This document shows positions 36,014 through 43,550 of a DNA stretch of 64,000 bases, piece after piece. The stretch is from the NCBI GenBank assembly GCA_050247235.1, contig JBFWUN010000004.1, forward strand, positions 1 to 64,000, in the 5' to 3' direction. The stretch's first letter is position 1. Each line of letters opens with the position of its first letter. The translations under genes and the position numbers were made by a program. The notes under the pieces are model-generated. The model searched no databases. It had not been told where the DNA came from and saw only the letters and a program-made list of their open reading frames with translations. Source of the stretch: CAIKBL01 sp050247235 (GTDB taxonomy: Bacteria > Pseudomonadota > Gammaproteobacteria > Ga0077536).

Positions 36014-37201
36014 TCAATCGCGCTGTACCAGCAGCCCCTTCAGGTATTCGCCTTCGGGAAATGCGAGCGACACCGGATGATCCGGCGCCGCGGACAACGT
36101 CCGTACGATCTGCGCGTGCACGCCGGCGTCGAGCGCCGCGCCGGCAATGATTTTCTGAAACAGCTCGCGACCGATTCCTCCCGAGCAGGAAAAAGTCAGC
36201 AGCATGCCGCCGGGTTTGAGCAGCTTGAGTGCGAGCAGGTTGATGTCCTTGTAGCCGCGGGCTGCGCGCTCGGCGAGCGCCGCGGTGGGGGCGAACTTGG
36301 GCGGATCCAGGATCACGAGGTCGAAGCTGCGCGCCTGGTCGCGCAGGCGGCGCAGGTGGCGGAACACGTCGTCCTCGATCCAGTCCACGCGTGCCGGATC
36401 GAGCCCGTTGAGACCCGTGTGGGTCCGCGCGAGCGCCAGTGCGTCGCCAGAGGAGTCGATCGATACCACGTGCCGCGCGCCGCCTGCCAGGGCGTTCAAG
36501 GTGAAGCCGCCGGTGTAGCAGAAGCAGTCCAGCACGGTGGGAACGTCGGCCAAGGTGCGCACCAGTGCGCGGTTTTCGCGCTGGTCCAGGTAAAAGCCGG
36601 TCTTGTGGCCTGCCGTGATGTCGACGGCGTAGCGGAGATCGGCCTCATCCACGATCACGGGGGTGTCCGGCGAGTCCCCGCGCAGCGGACCATGGCGCGG
36701 GGACAGCCCCTCGAGGGCGAGTACGTCGGAATCCGAGCGCTCGTAGATGGTCTCGAGCCCGGTGTGGCGCGCGAGCGCCTCGACGATGACGTCGCGCCAG
36801 CGGTCCGCACCCGCGCTCGTCAGCTGCAGCACGAGACACTCCCCGTAGCGATCGCCAACCACGCCGGGCAGGCCGTCAGCTTCCGAGTTGATCAGACGCA
36901 GGGTCCGCGCTCCAGGGCAGGTGCGCGCGCGCCGCGCGAGCGCCCCGGCCACCAGGGAATCCAGCAGCGCGGCATCGAGCGGGCGCTGTTCGTCGAAGCT
37001 CCAGATCCGCGCGACGATCTGCGATTGTGCACTGTAGGTCCCCCAGCCGAGGAAGCGGCCGTCTGCCGATTCGACGCGCACCGCGTCGCCGCTGCGCGCG
37101 TCTGCCGACAGGCGCTGCACCGCCCCCGAGAACACCCATGGGTGACGACGCAACAAGGCCTTTTCACGGCCGGCCTTGAGCGTGACGCGCACGGCGGTCA
37201 C
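36014..37201 (-). CDS. rlmI: Class I SAM-dependent rRNA methyltransferase, RlmI-like
   Basis: 395 residues from GTG 37201. The N-terminal PUA domain (KAGREKALLRRHPWVFSGAV) is followed by INSEADGLPGVVGDRYG, then a Rossmann SAM-binding motif VLDCFCYTGGFTLNALAGGA, the catalytic-site LDPPKFA and FSCSG with its Cys. This layout is that of RlmI, which makes 5-methylcytosine at position 1962 of 23S rRNA. It is the last gene of a long minus-strand run that includes the channel operon, but is probably a separate unit. Confidence 0.88.
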   Translation of the reverse strand: MTAVRVTLKAGREKALLRRHPWVFSGAVQRLSADARSGDAVRVESADGRFLGWGTYSAQSQIVARIWSFDEQRPLDAALLDSLVAGALARRARTCPGARTLRLINSEADGLPGVVGDRYGECLVLQLTSAGADRWRDVIVEALARHTGLETIYERSDSDVLALEGLSPRHGPLRGDSPDTPVIVDEADLRYAVDITAGHKTGFYLDQRENRALVRTLADVPTVLDCFCYTGGFTLNALAGGARHVVSIDSSGDALALARTHTGLNGLDPARVDWIEDDVFRHLRRLRDQARSFDLVILDPPKFAPTAALAERAARGYKDINLLALKLLKPGGMLLTFSCSGGIGRELFQKIIAGAALDAGVHAQIVRTLSAAPDHPVSLAFPEGEYLKGLLVQRD

Positions 37202-37286
37202 GACGGCGGATCACCCGGGATCCCGGCCGCGGAACCTGACAGTGGCGGCGACCCCCGAGTCGCCGCCAGGCCGTCGTGCGTGGCGC

Positions 37287-37805
37287 TCACTGCCCACCTT
37301 CGGGAAACAGGGGATCGGGCATGTCGAAGAAATCGAGATTCACCATCTTTTCCGCGTGACCGAGCGAGGTGGGGCCGGACTCGAACGGTGCGTCCGTACG
37401 CTCGCCGAGCTGCGGCATGTTCTTGCGCAGCTTGGTGCCGGCGGTTGCGAGCTTGGACTGGAGTTCCGGATGGAACGGCACCGCGAATGCGCGAGGGACC
37501 CGGGGGGAATGATCGAGATTGAGTTCGGTCACCCACAAGTAGATTTCACCCTTGGTGGCGCCGCCCTTGTCGGGTTCCACCACCTCGAGCGCCATCAGGT
37601 TGAAGCGTTCGGGCAGCCCTTCGTGCGTAGGCCAGCCGAGCAGGTCGGGCAGCGATGCCCACGTGGCGTGAAACAGCCAGGCCACCGTCACGAGTGATCC
37701 GACCTTGACCCACCACATCCAACGCGTGAAAAGCAGCACGTTGAGCAGCAGCAGCGCGACGATCACGTAGCCGACAAGGAAAGCAGCGAGGGGTTGTGTG
37801 CTCAT
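37287..37805 (-). CDS. Membrane protein, tandem paralogue B
   Basis: 172 residues. Two N-terminal helices (LAAFLVGYVIVALLLLNVLLF and WMWWVKVGSLVTVAWLFH) and a soluble domain with LGWPTHEGLPERFNLMALEVVEPDKGGATKGEIYLWV. The same order, with GWPT, P-RFNL, EPD, and a late Asn-x-PQ-GE motif, occurs in the gene immediately upstream, so the two arose by tandem duplication. The soluble domain would face the periplasm or cytoplasm; topology is not certain. Last gene of the channel operon. Function unknown. Confidence 0.75.
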   Translation of the reverse strand: MSTQPLAAFLVGYVIVALLLLNVLLFTRWMWWVKVGSLVTVAWLFHATWASLPDLLGWPTHEGLPERFNLMALEVVEPDKGGATKGEIYLWVTELNLDHSPRVPRAFAVPFHPELQSKLATAGTKLRKNMPQLGERTDAPFESGPTSLGHAEKMVNLDFFDMPDPLFPEGGQ

Positions 37806-37819
37806 CGACGTCGCTCCGG

Positions 37820-38344
37820 CTACGGCACGCCCTTGGCGGGCGGCAGGTTCACGATGGCATCCCGGAACTTGAGCTTGACGCTCTTCTGACCGAGACGGGT
37901 CCAGTCGAGGGGGACGCCCTGTGGTTCGTCGTCCAGCTCGATTTCACCCTCCTGGGGAATGTTCTGCTTGAGTTTGCCCTGCGCTTCCTGGAATACGGAC
38001 TTGAAGGACGCCTTGAACGGCATCTTGTAGGCGCGCGGGCGCGGGTCCGCGCCGGGCGCGAGATCTCCGGCCCAGAAGAACACCGCGCCGGCTTCGCCGG
38101 ATTTCCGATCCGGTTCCTGGAAATAGACCCCGTACAGGTTGAACCGGCGCGGGACCTGCTGATCGGTCGGCCAGCCGAGCATGCGCGGCAGCGCGTAGTA
38201 GACCAGCAGGTAGGCCGCCGTCACGACGAGGATACCGCCCACCTTGGTGCGCAGGGACCAGCGTGAATAGAGACCAAGTCCAAGCAGGATAAGCGTCACG
38301 ACCACGAAGGCCGAGACGATCGCGCCATGTCCCAGATGCACCAT
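37820..38344 (-). CDS. Membrane protein, tandem paralogue A
   Basis: 174 residues with helices FVVVTLILLGLGLYSRW and VGGILVVTAAYLLVYYALP, then LGWPTDQQVPRRFNLYGVYFQEPDRKSGEAGAVFFWAGDL. It is 14 bp upstream of its paralogue and 12 bp downstream of the exported-domain gene. The duplicated architecture suggests two copies of one subunit in a complex with the channel proteins. I do not recognise the family. Confidence 0.75.
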   Translation of the reverse strand: MVHLGHGAIVSAFVVVTLILLGLGLYSRWSLRTKVGGILVVTAAYLLVYYALPRMLGWPTDQQVPRRFNLYGVYFQEPDRKSGEAGAVFFWAGDLAPGADPRPRAYKMPFKASFKSVFQEAQGKLKQNIPQEGEIELDDEPQGVPLDWTRLGQKSVKLKFRDAIVNLPPAKGVP

Positions 38345-38356
38345 GTTTCTCCCGGT

Positions 38357-38980
38357 TCAGCTGCGTTTGAACGCTTTCGCGACCAAGCTCTTTGGAATGT
38401 GGTTGATGTTCGTGACCTGGCCATTGTTCAGGATCGAAAAACGCACCGCGGTCTTCTCGTCGTCCTTCTTCTCGAGCGTGAGCGTGTCGTAGTAGATCAC
38501 CTCGAGCCGCGGATTCACCTTGTCCACCCGCACGGTCACCGGCACGGGTTCGTTGTCCTCGGTCGCGTAGTAGTGGACGTTGATGATGTACTCGCCGGTG
38601 ATGACGCCGCGGATCGTCGTCACTTCCTGGTTGAGCGGATTGGCGATCACCTTGCCGTTGATGTTCAGCGTGTCATTGAGGTTGCCGCGATCATCGCGAT
38701 CCAGGTGGATCAGCCCGGCCGACGCCGCCGAGAAGTTGACCAGGTTGCCGGCCGGATCCTCCACGTAGGTATCGATATCGTTCGGGTTTCCATCCGGCCA
38801 CGTGACGGTGATGATGTACTCGGCCTTGGGATCGATGATGCCTTTCTTGGCTTCCGGGTTCATGAACAGCACCGCCAGCACGAACAGGTACGTGATCGCC
38901 TGGATGATCTTGAACAGGACCGCCGTGATCGGATCGAACGGCTGGCGGTGTCGGCTCGAGACGCGTGCGAGGGCAGACAT
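38357..38980 (-). CDS. Single-helix protein with periplasmic beta-domain, ExbD-position partner
   Basis: 207 residues. A short basic N-terminus, Asp16 in QPFDPITAVLF just before one helix (to about residue 40), then a beta-rich domain EYIITVTWPDGNPNDIDTYVEDPAGNLVNF resembling YfaP/DUF2135-type domains (DxDLyv..PxG). ExbD proteins share the small size, the single N-terminal helix and an Asp at the helix entry (PFIDV), but not this domain. It lies 9 bp after the MotA/ExbB-like gene. I infer that it is the stator partner, replacing ExbD. Confidence 0.7.
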   Translation of the reverse strand: MSALARVSSRHRQPFDPITAVLFKIIQAITYLFVLAVLFMNPEAKKGIIDPKAEYIITVTWPDGNPNDIDTYVEDPAGNLVNFSAASAGLIHLDRDDRGNLNDTLNINGKVIANPLNQEVTTIRGVITGEYIINVHYYATEDNEPVPVTVRVDKVNPRLEVIYYDTLTLEKKDDEKTAVRFSILNNGQVTNINHIPKSLVAKAFKRS

Positions 38981-38989
38981 GCGCCGGCC

Positions 38990-39745
38990 TCAGCGGCCCG
39001 CGGGCAGTCGCGCGGGGACGAGCACATCCTTCGCGTACACGGTGAGTTGGAGCAGCCGTTCGAGGCCACGATCGAGCAGGTAGTAGGGGATCGACAGCAG
39101 GATGCCGCCCACCAGGCTGGCGAGCGTCGTGTACAGCGCGGTGCTCATGCCAAGGCTCATCTGCTTCAGAACCTTCTGCATCGTGCTCGCATCGAGATTG
39201 CCGGTGTCGGCGACTGAACTGAGCATCAGGATGAACCCGACCAGCGTACCCAGGAACCCGACCTTGAGCATCAGGTCGATGTAGAACCAGCCGAACTCGT
39301 TGGCGCTTCGTACGCGCGACGCGTAGGCATCGAGCAGGTCGCCGTCGGGTGCCTCGGGCGCGGCGGAAGTTGCAGTCGCGAAACGCTCATGGAGATAGTT
39401 GCCGGCAAATCCCCCGGACACGGGGGTGCCATCGGCAAACGCGAGGCCCCGGGGGGTGATCGCGAGCGCCGACGTCGGCGCCTCCAGGCGTTCCACCAGG
39501 ACACTCGCACGCGCCAGTTCATCGGACAGGACGCGCGTGCGGATGAATGTATGGCCAAGCCCGATGAAGTACATGCCGATGACGACCAGGCAGATCTGGC
39601 TGCGATCCGCGTGCAGCATCTCCTGCAGCAGTCCCTGGTCGACGATGACGACCGTGCCGAACACCACCAGCCCGGTGAGCATCAGCCAGACCAGCAGCAG
39701 AAAGTGTGGCGGCGGCGTCTGGCGCGATTCGAACGGATTCAGCAT
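38990..39745 (-). CDS. MotA/TolQ/ExbB-type proton channel protein
   Basis: 251 residues from ATG 39745. Helices lie near residues 16-38, 47-66, about 155-180 and about 205-230. The last two contain FLGTLVGFILMLSSV and LGMSTALYTTLASLVGGILLSI, the hallmarks of the MotA/TolQ/ExbB channel domain. Such proteins use the proton gradient to drive a partner. Its neighbours are not exbD/tonB or tolR but an unusual single-helix beta-domain protein and two paralogous membrane proteins. Confidence 0.85.
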   Translation of the reverse strand: MLNPFESRQTPPPHFLLLVWLMLTGLVVFGTVVIVDQGLLQEMLHADRSQICLVVIGMYFIGLGHTFIRTRVLSDELARASVLVERLEAPTSALAITPRGLAFADGTPVSGGFAGNYLHERFATATSAAPEAPDGDLLDAYASRVRSANEFGWFYIDLMLKVGFLGTLVGFILMLSSVADTGNLDASTMQKVLKQMSLGMSTALYTTLASLVGGILLSIPYYLLDRGLERLLQLTVYAKDVLVPARLPAGR

Positions 39746-39791
39746 GGGTGACCCGGGAGTGCGGCACAATTGCCGCCGGGAGTATACAGGC

Positions 39792-40277
39792 TCAGCGCAC
39801 TTCTGCTTCCAGCACGAACGCGAGGATTTCGCGCAGGACTCCGTTCATCCGGCGCGCGAACGCCGCCACCCGGGGGTCGGGATGGGATTCCGGCAGCAGC
39901 ACCATGCTCATGACGGTCCCCGCATCGCTTTCGTGCACGGACACCCGGCAGGGCATCAGCGCGACGTAACCGCGGTCGAGCAGCAGGACCTCGCGCGCGG
40001 TTTCCAGGCTGCAGAAATGGATGACCTCGACGTCCGGAAAATCTGCGTACCCGCGATCGCGCAGGCCTTTGCCGATGGTGTTGCGGCCAGTGATGCGGAA
40101 ATTGTGCTCGGTGATTGCGAACTCCAACTCCTGCACGACGTCCGCGAACGACTTGCCCGTGGTCGCGCGCAGGATGGTGCCCTGCACTTCCTCGCGGACT
40201 GTGGCATCGCCATCCGCGACGGCTTGGGTAGCACCGGACAGGAGCGCTGCCCCGAGGATGAAGTAGAGGAATTTCAT
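39792..40277 (-). CDS. Exported DUF302 protein
   Basis: 161 residues with a signal peptide (FILGAALLSGATQAVA). GKSFADVVQELEFAITEHNFRITGRNTIGKGLRDRG and a later HFCSLETAREVLLLDRGYVALMPCRVSVHE are the DUF302 blocks, including the Cys in MPCRV. Function is unknown in the family; some are near thiol or lipid metabolism genes. It overlaps the L,D-transpeptidase stop by ATGA, indicating coupled translation. Confidence 0.87.
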   Translation of the reverse strand: MKFLYFILGAALLSGATQAVADGDATVREEVQGTILRATTGKSFADVVQELEFAITEHNFRITGRNTIGKGLRDRGYADFPDVEVIHFCSLETAREVLLLDRGYVALMPCRVSVHESDAGTVMSMVLLPESHPDPRVAAFARRMNGVLREILAFVLEAEVR

Positions 40278-40873
40278 TCGCGGATTACGACCTTCGTGCC
40301 GATATCCACGAAACCGCGCAGTTCCCGGATCTCCCGGTTCGTCAGCGCAATGCAGCCCTGGGTCCAGTCGAGGAGGCGGTGGATCTCGAGGCGGTCCGCG
40401 GTTTCCTCCCCTATCCCGTGGATGCCAATGGCGCCGCCGAGCGGCGTATCCTGCGGCGGCAACGCATCCTGGCGCTGGGCATCAACGATGCGATCGAATT
40501 CCGAGCGCGAAATGAGCGCGCGCTTGAGACCGAAGAATCCGTCCTTGAGGCTCGGGTAGTTGAGCCGCATGAACAGGTCGAATGAACTTTCGTCGTTGAA
40601 GCCGGTGATGTAGTACACGCCAACCGGCGTTTTGTGGTCCCCGCGGATCCGCTTGTCACCGAGGCCGCCGCTGCCGACCGCCGCGGTGTAGCGACGCGCG
40701 ACGCGCGAACCCTGCTTCACGAGCAGCTGTCGCTTGGACTTGAGGATTTCGAGCGAGTAGATGTCCGCGCGCAGCGGGGCGGTATTGGGCGCGGGAACAT
40801 CATCAACGCTGTCGGCGCGGGCCGCTGGAACCAACAGGCAGCAGGTCAGAAGCAGCAGGGTCCGGAATCGCAT
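40274..40873 (-). CDS. L,D-transpeptidase (YkuD domain)
   Basis: 199 residues from ATG 40873 (a GTG lies two codons upstream), with a signal peptide (LLLLTCCLLVPAARA). The YkuD active site GIHGIG..., followed by WTQGCIALTN with the catalytic Cys, is intact. It forms 3-3 peptidoglycan crosslinks or attaches proteins to the wall in the periplasm. The DUF302 gene is coupled downstream. Confidence 0.88.
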   Translation of the reverse strand: MRFRTLLLLTCCLLVPAARADSVDDVPAPNTAPLRADIYSLEILKSKRQLLVKQGSRVARRYTAAVGSGGLGDKRIRGDHKTPVGVYYITGFNDESSFDLFMRLNYPSLKDGFFGLKRALISRSEFDRIVDAQRQDALPPQDTPLGGAIGIHGIGEETADRLEIHRLLDWTQGCIALTNREIRELRGFVDIGTKVVIRE

Positions 40874-40943
40874 GGTCACCCGGTTCGAGCGTCAGGAATC
40901 ACAGGAATCAACGGTGCCCTCGTCACGCGATGGGCCCATTGCA

Positions 40944-40990
40944 AGTATAAGACGTGACATTCGATGACTCACGCATTTTGTTGATGCGTG
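40944..40990. promoter_or_regulatory. Divergent intergenic control region, possible -10 and 7-bp dyad
   Basis: A TATACT on the minus strand (40949-40944) could be the -10 of the L,D-transpeptidase unit. A dyad CACGCAT/ATGCGTG with a 7-base spacer (40970-40990) lies toward the cytochrome b561 gene. Both are weak evidence. Confidence 0.25.
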
Positions 40991-41089
40991 GACGGATACG
41001 ATCGCGCCGTTGTCCCGGGATCCACACCACTGCGGCCTGCGTGCGTGATACGCTGCGCGCGCCGTCCCAGGCCGAAGCAATCCGCCACC

Positions 41090-41623
41090 ATGACGCCCGT
41101 CGCCAAGTACACGCGCCTCGCCATCCTGCTCCACTGGGCCACGGCGCTGCTCGTCGCCGCGCTGTTCACGATCGGGTGGTCAATGGTGGAATTGCCGAAG
41201 GGTCCGGCGCGCGGTGAGACCTTCGCGCTGCACAAGTCGCTCGGGATGACGGTGTTCCTGCTGACGATCTGGCGCCTGTCCTGGCGGGTGCTGCATCCGC
41301 CGCCTCCGCTGCCAGGGACCATCCCGGCCTGGCAGGCATCGGTGGCGCACGCGGTGCATCGGCTGTTCTATGTGCTGCTCGTGCTGCAGCCGGTGACCGG
41401 GTACCTGTCATCATCGTTCAGCGGCTACGAGACCGCCTTCTTCGGGATCCCGCTGCCGCACTGGGGGCACGCGAATCCGCCGCTGAACGAATTCTTCACC
41501 GAACTGCATGTGATCGGCTCAGTGGTGCTGCTGGCGCTGGTCTTGGCGCACGTGGCCGGTGCGCTCAGCCACGTGGTGACCCCGGGCGACCGGTTGCTGC
41601 GCCGGATGCTTCCCTGGAACTGA
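41090..41623 (+). CDS. Cytochrome b561-type membrane protein
   Basis: 177 residues from ATG 41090, four membrane helices. Conserved heme-ligand histidines appear in LAILLHWATALL, FALHKSLGMTVFLL, VAHAVHRLFYVLL and ELHVIGSVVLLALVLAHVAGALSH. The family (CybB) carries two b hemes and passes electrons to or from quinone. It converges on pqqA, so a quinoprotein electron-acceptor role is tempting but not shown. Confidence 0.87.
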   Translation: MTPVAKYTRLAILLHWATALLVAALFTIGWSMVELPKGPARGETFALHKSLGMTVFLLTIWRLSWRVLHPPPPLPGTIPAWQASVAHAVHRLFYVLLVLQPVTGYLSSSFSGYETAFFGIPLPHWGHANPPLNEFFTELHVIGSVVLLALVLAHVAGALSHVVTPGDRLLRRMLPWN

Positions 41624-41701
41624 CCGGCGCGCCGGCGCCATGGTCACCGACCGCAGCGCCACGTTCGGCGTACGCGCTGCCCCGGGTGGTCGGCACATGA
41701 A

Positions 41702-41723
41702 AAAGGGGGCCGAAGCCCCCTTT
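41702..41723 (-). terminator. Intrinsic terminator of pqqA (UUCG tetraloop)
   Basis: Read on the minus strand, AAAGGGGGC-TTCG-GCCCCCTTT is a perfect 9-bp stem closed by C(UUCG)G, followed by T residues (41704-41700). It lies 27 bp after the pqqA stop, so pqqA is a monocistronic unit. It may also stop cytochrome b561 transcription from the other side. Confidence 0.85.
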
Positions 41724-41749
41724 CCGCGTTCAGTCCGGCGACGTGGCGA

Positions 41750-41824
41750 TCAACGGTTGTTGATGTACATCGTCACTTCGAAGCCGAAACGCACGTCGCT
41801 GTAAGAAGGAGTTTCCCAGGCCAT
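41750..41824 (-). CDS. pqqA: PQQ precursor peptide PqqA
   Basis: 24 codons plus stop. The C-terminal part reads GFEVTMY, containing the conserved Glu and Tyr that PqqE/PqqD/PqqF and PqqC turn into pyrroloquinoline quinone. Family members are typically 22-24 residues beginning with M-x-W and ending in Arg, as here. AAAGGA at 41836-41831 gives a 6-base spacing to the ATG. No pqqB, C, D or E lies nearby. The gene has its own sigma-54-like promoter and terminator, so it is an isolated transcription unit, probably under the divergent two-component system. Confidence 0.93.
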   Translation of the reverse strand: MAWETPSYSDVRFGFEVTMYINNR

Positions 41825-41866
41825 GTCGGTTCCTTTCAGTGCGGTGAGTGTGCCTGTCCATCTCAC

Positions 41867-41882
41867 AGCAAGACCCGTGCCT
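41867..41882 (-). promoter_or_regulatory. Sigma-54 (-24/-12) promoter of pqqA
   Basis: On the minus strand AGGCACGGGTCTTGCT matches 15 of 16 positions of TGGCACGNNNNTTGCW, counting the four N and the degenerate W as matches, with the required GG-N10-GC spacing. Transcription should start near 41856, leaving a 32-base leader before the pqqA ATG at 41824. Confidence 0.8.
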
Positions 41883-41985
41883 GTTTGCGCAGGGTTGGCG
41901 TGCGGCGGAAATTGACCGCCACGGCAAGGGCTTGGAGGCACCGAGCGTCGGCGCCCAGCCGTGCGCCCACGGTCCACCGGGGGAG

Positions 41986-42026
41986 GCTGGTCGAAATCAA
42001 CCAAGGGCTGGGCCAAGTCGACCAGC
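41986..42026. promoter_or_regulatory. Inverted repeat, candidate enhancer (UAS) for the sigma-54 activator
   Basis: GCTGGTCGA (41986-41994) and TCGACCAGC (42018-42026) are perfect 9-bp arms 32 bp apart, about three helical turns. The centre lies about 150 bp upstream of the predicted pqqA start, a normal enhancer position, and about 85 bp upstream of the sensor kinase start. Confidence 0.5.
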
Positions 42027-42089
42027 GCGAGGGGTCCGGTCGCGCCACTGCGCGTTGTTCGCGGCCGGCGGACCTCCAATAATCGGCGC

Positions 42090-43550
42090 ATGCCATCGCC
42101 GTCCCGATCGCTGCGCAGTCTGCTGCTGAGCCACGAGCTTGCGCTGCTCGTGCTGGTGATCGTCGCTGGCGGACTCGGCGGCGCGTCGGCCTATTTCTGG
42201 CAGCAGACTTCCACCGAAACCCTCCGGCTCGAATCCCTGCAGGATGCGGCACAGGAAATCCGCACACTCCTGTATCGCGAAATCCAGGAAGTCGCGCTGG
42301 CCCGCCTGAAAGCGGATCCGGCCGCGCCGGCGATGTCGGCGAGCTACTACCAGGAAATCCAGGACCGCTTCAACCTGCTGCGCCAGACGTCGGCCTCGCG
42401 CGCGGAGGACTACGCGATCCAGCGGCTGCAGGAAGCGTTCGGACAGCTCCAGTTCAATCTCAACGAGATCCAGGAGGATTCGTACCTGTTGAACCGTCTC
42501 GTCCGCAGTCGGGTGCTGGATCCACGCTACGAAGACAGCCTGACTTCGGAGTTCGAGGAGGCTTACGGCAACTTCCGCGGTCTCGTCGCGCAGGGACTCG
42601 CCGATCAGCACGCCCGCATTGCGACATGGACGCGCCACGCGCCGGTGGTGGTGCCGCTGCCGATCCTGATCGCGCTCGCGCTGATCGCGTTGTCACGTCG
42701 GCGACTCGCGCGCGGGTTTGTGCGCCCGATGCAGCGGATCATGCAGGGCACGCAGCAGATCGCCGCGGGCGACATCGACACTCGGCTGCCCGAGGAGGGT
42801 GTCAGTGAAGTGGCCGATCTTGCGCGGGGGATCAACCACATGGCCCATGAACTCGCCGCGAGCCGCGGCGCGCTCGTGCAGTCCGAGCGGCAGGCAGCGC
42901 TCGGTTCGCTGGTGCCGGTCGTTGCCCACAATATCCGTAACCCGCTCGCCAGCATTCGTGCCAATGCCCAGTTGCTGGCGCACGCGGAGGATGTCCGGGA
43001 AGCCGCCGAGGTCGGTCGCGGCATCGTGGAAACCGTCGACCGGCTTGGTCGCTGGGTCAGCGCGCTGGTGTCGTACCTTCATCCGTTGAAGCCGCAGCGC
43101 CAGCCGGTGGCCGTGACGGCACTCTTCGAAGCCGTGCTCGGGCTGCTCGGCCCCAAGCTCGCGGAGAAGCGGGTCACGATCGAACGTGCCGAATGGACCG
43201 AGGACCTGTGCGTGAACGCGGATCGCGATCTGGTCGAACAGGCGCTCTACGGGTTGCTGCTGAACGCGGTGGAGGCGTCGCCGCCGGGAGCCGCCATCGT
43301 CGTGGCCGTCGCAGCGTCCGGTGCAGCCGTGGTGCTGTCCATCACCGACCGGGCGGGGGGTATCCCGTTCATTCCCAATCCGTCGGACCTGACGCCCGGT
43401 CCCACCACCAAGCGGTTCGGCACCGGGCTCGGCATTCCCGTCGCGTTCAAGGTCTGTCGCGCGCACGACTGGGAATTGCGCTTCGAGGTCGTCGATAATG
43501 CGGGCACCCGCATTTCGATCCTGGCGCCGCGCACACCTGCATCCCCATGA
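42090..43550 (+). CDS. Sensor histidine kinase paired with sigma-54 activator
   Basis: 486 residues from ATG 42090. Membrane helices at about 14-36 and 186-202 bracket a helical periplasmic sensor of 150 residues; a HAMP-like region follows (205-260). The phosphoacceptor is His280 in VVAHNIRNPLASIR, a NtrB/ZraS-type H-box, and the ATPase has N, D and G boxes (LLLNAVEASP, ITDRAGGI, FGTGLGIPVAFKVCRAH). It overlaps the response regulator by ATGA. The periplasmic sensor could perceive an alcohol, PQQ or redox state; the ligand is unknown. Confidence 0.88.
   Translation: MPSPSRSLRSLLLSHELALLVLVIVAGGLGGASAYFWQQTSTETLRLESLQDAAQEIRTLLYREIQEVALARLKADPAAPAMSASYYQEIQDRFNLLRQTSASRAEDYAIQRLQEAFGQLQFNLNEIQEDSYLLNRLVRSRVLDPRYEDSLTSEFEEAYGNFRGLVAQGLADQHARIATWTRHAPVVVPLPILIALALIALSRRRLARGFVRPMQRIMQGTQQIAAGDIDTRLPEEGVSEVADLARGINHMAHELAASRGALVQSERQAALGSLVPVVAHNIRNPLASIRANAQLLAHAEDVREAAEVGRGIVETVDRLGRWVSALVSYLHPLKPQRQPVAVTALFEAVLGLLGPKLAEKRVTIERAEWTEDLCVNADRDLVEQALYGLLLNAVEASPPGAAIVVAVAASGAAVVLSITDRAGGIPFIPNPSDLTPGPTTKRFGTGLGIPVAFKVCRAHDWELRFEVVDNAGTRISILAPRTPASP

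Noticed and set aside
34339..36150. 603-codon plus-strand open frame
   Set aside because: Overlaps four minus-strand genes with clear family or signal-peptide features; no domains of its own.
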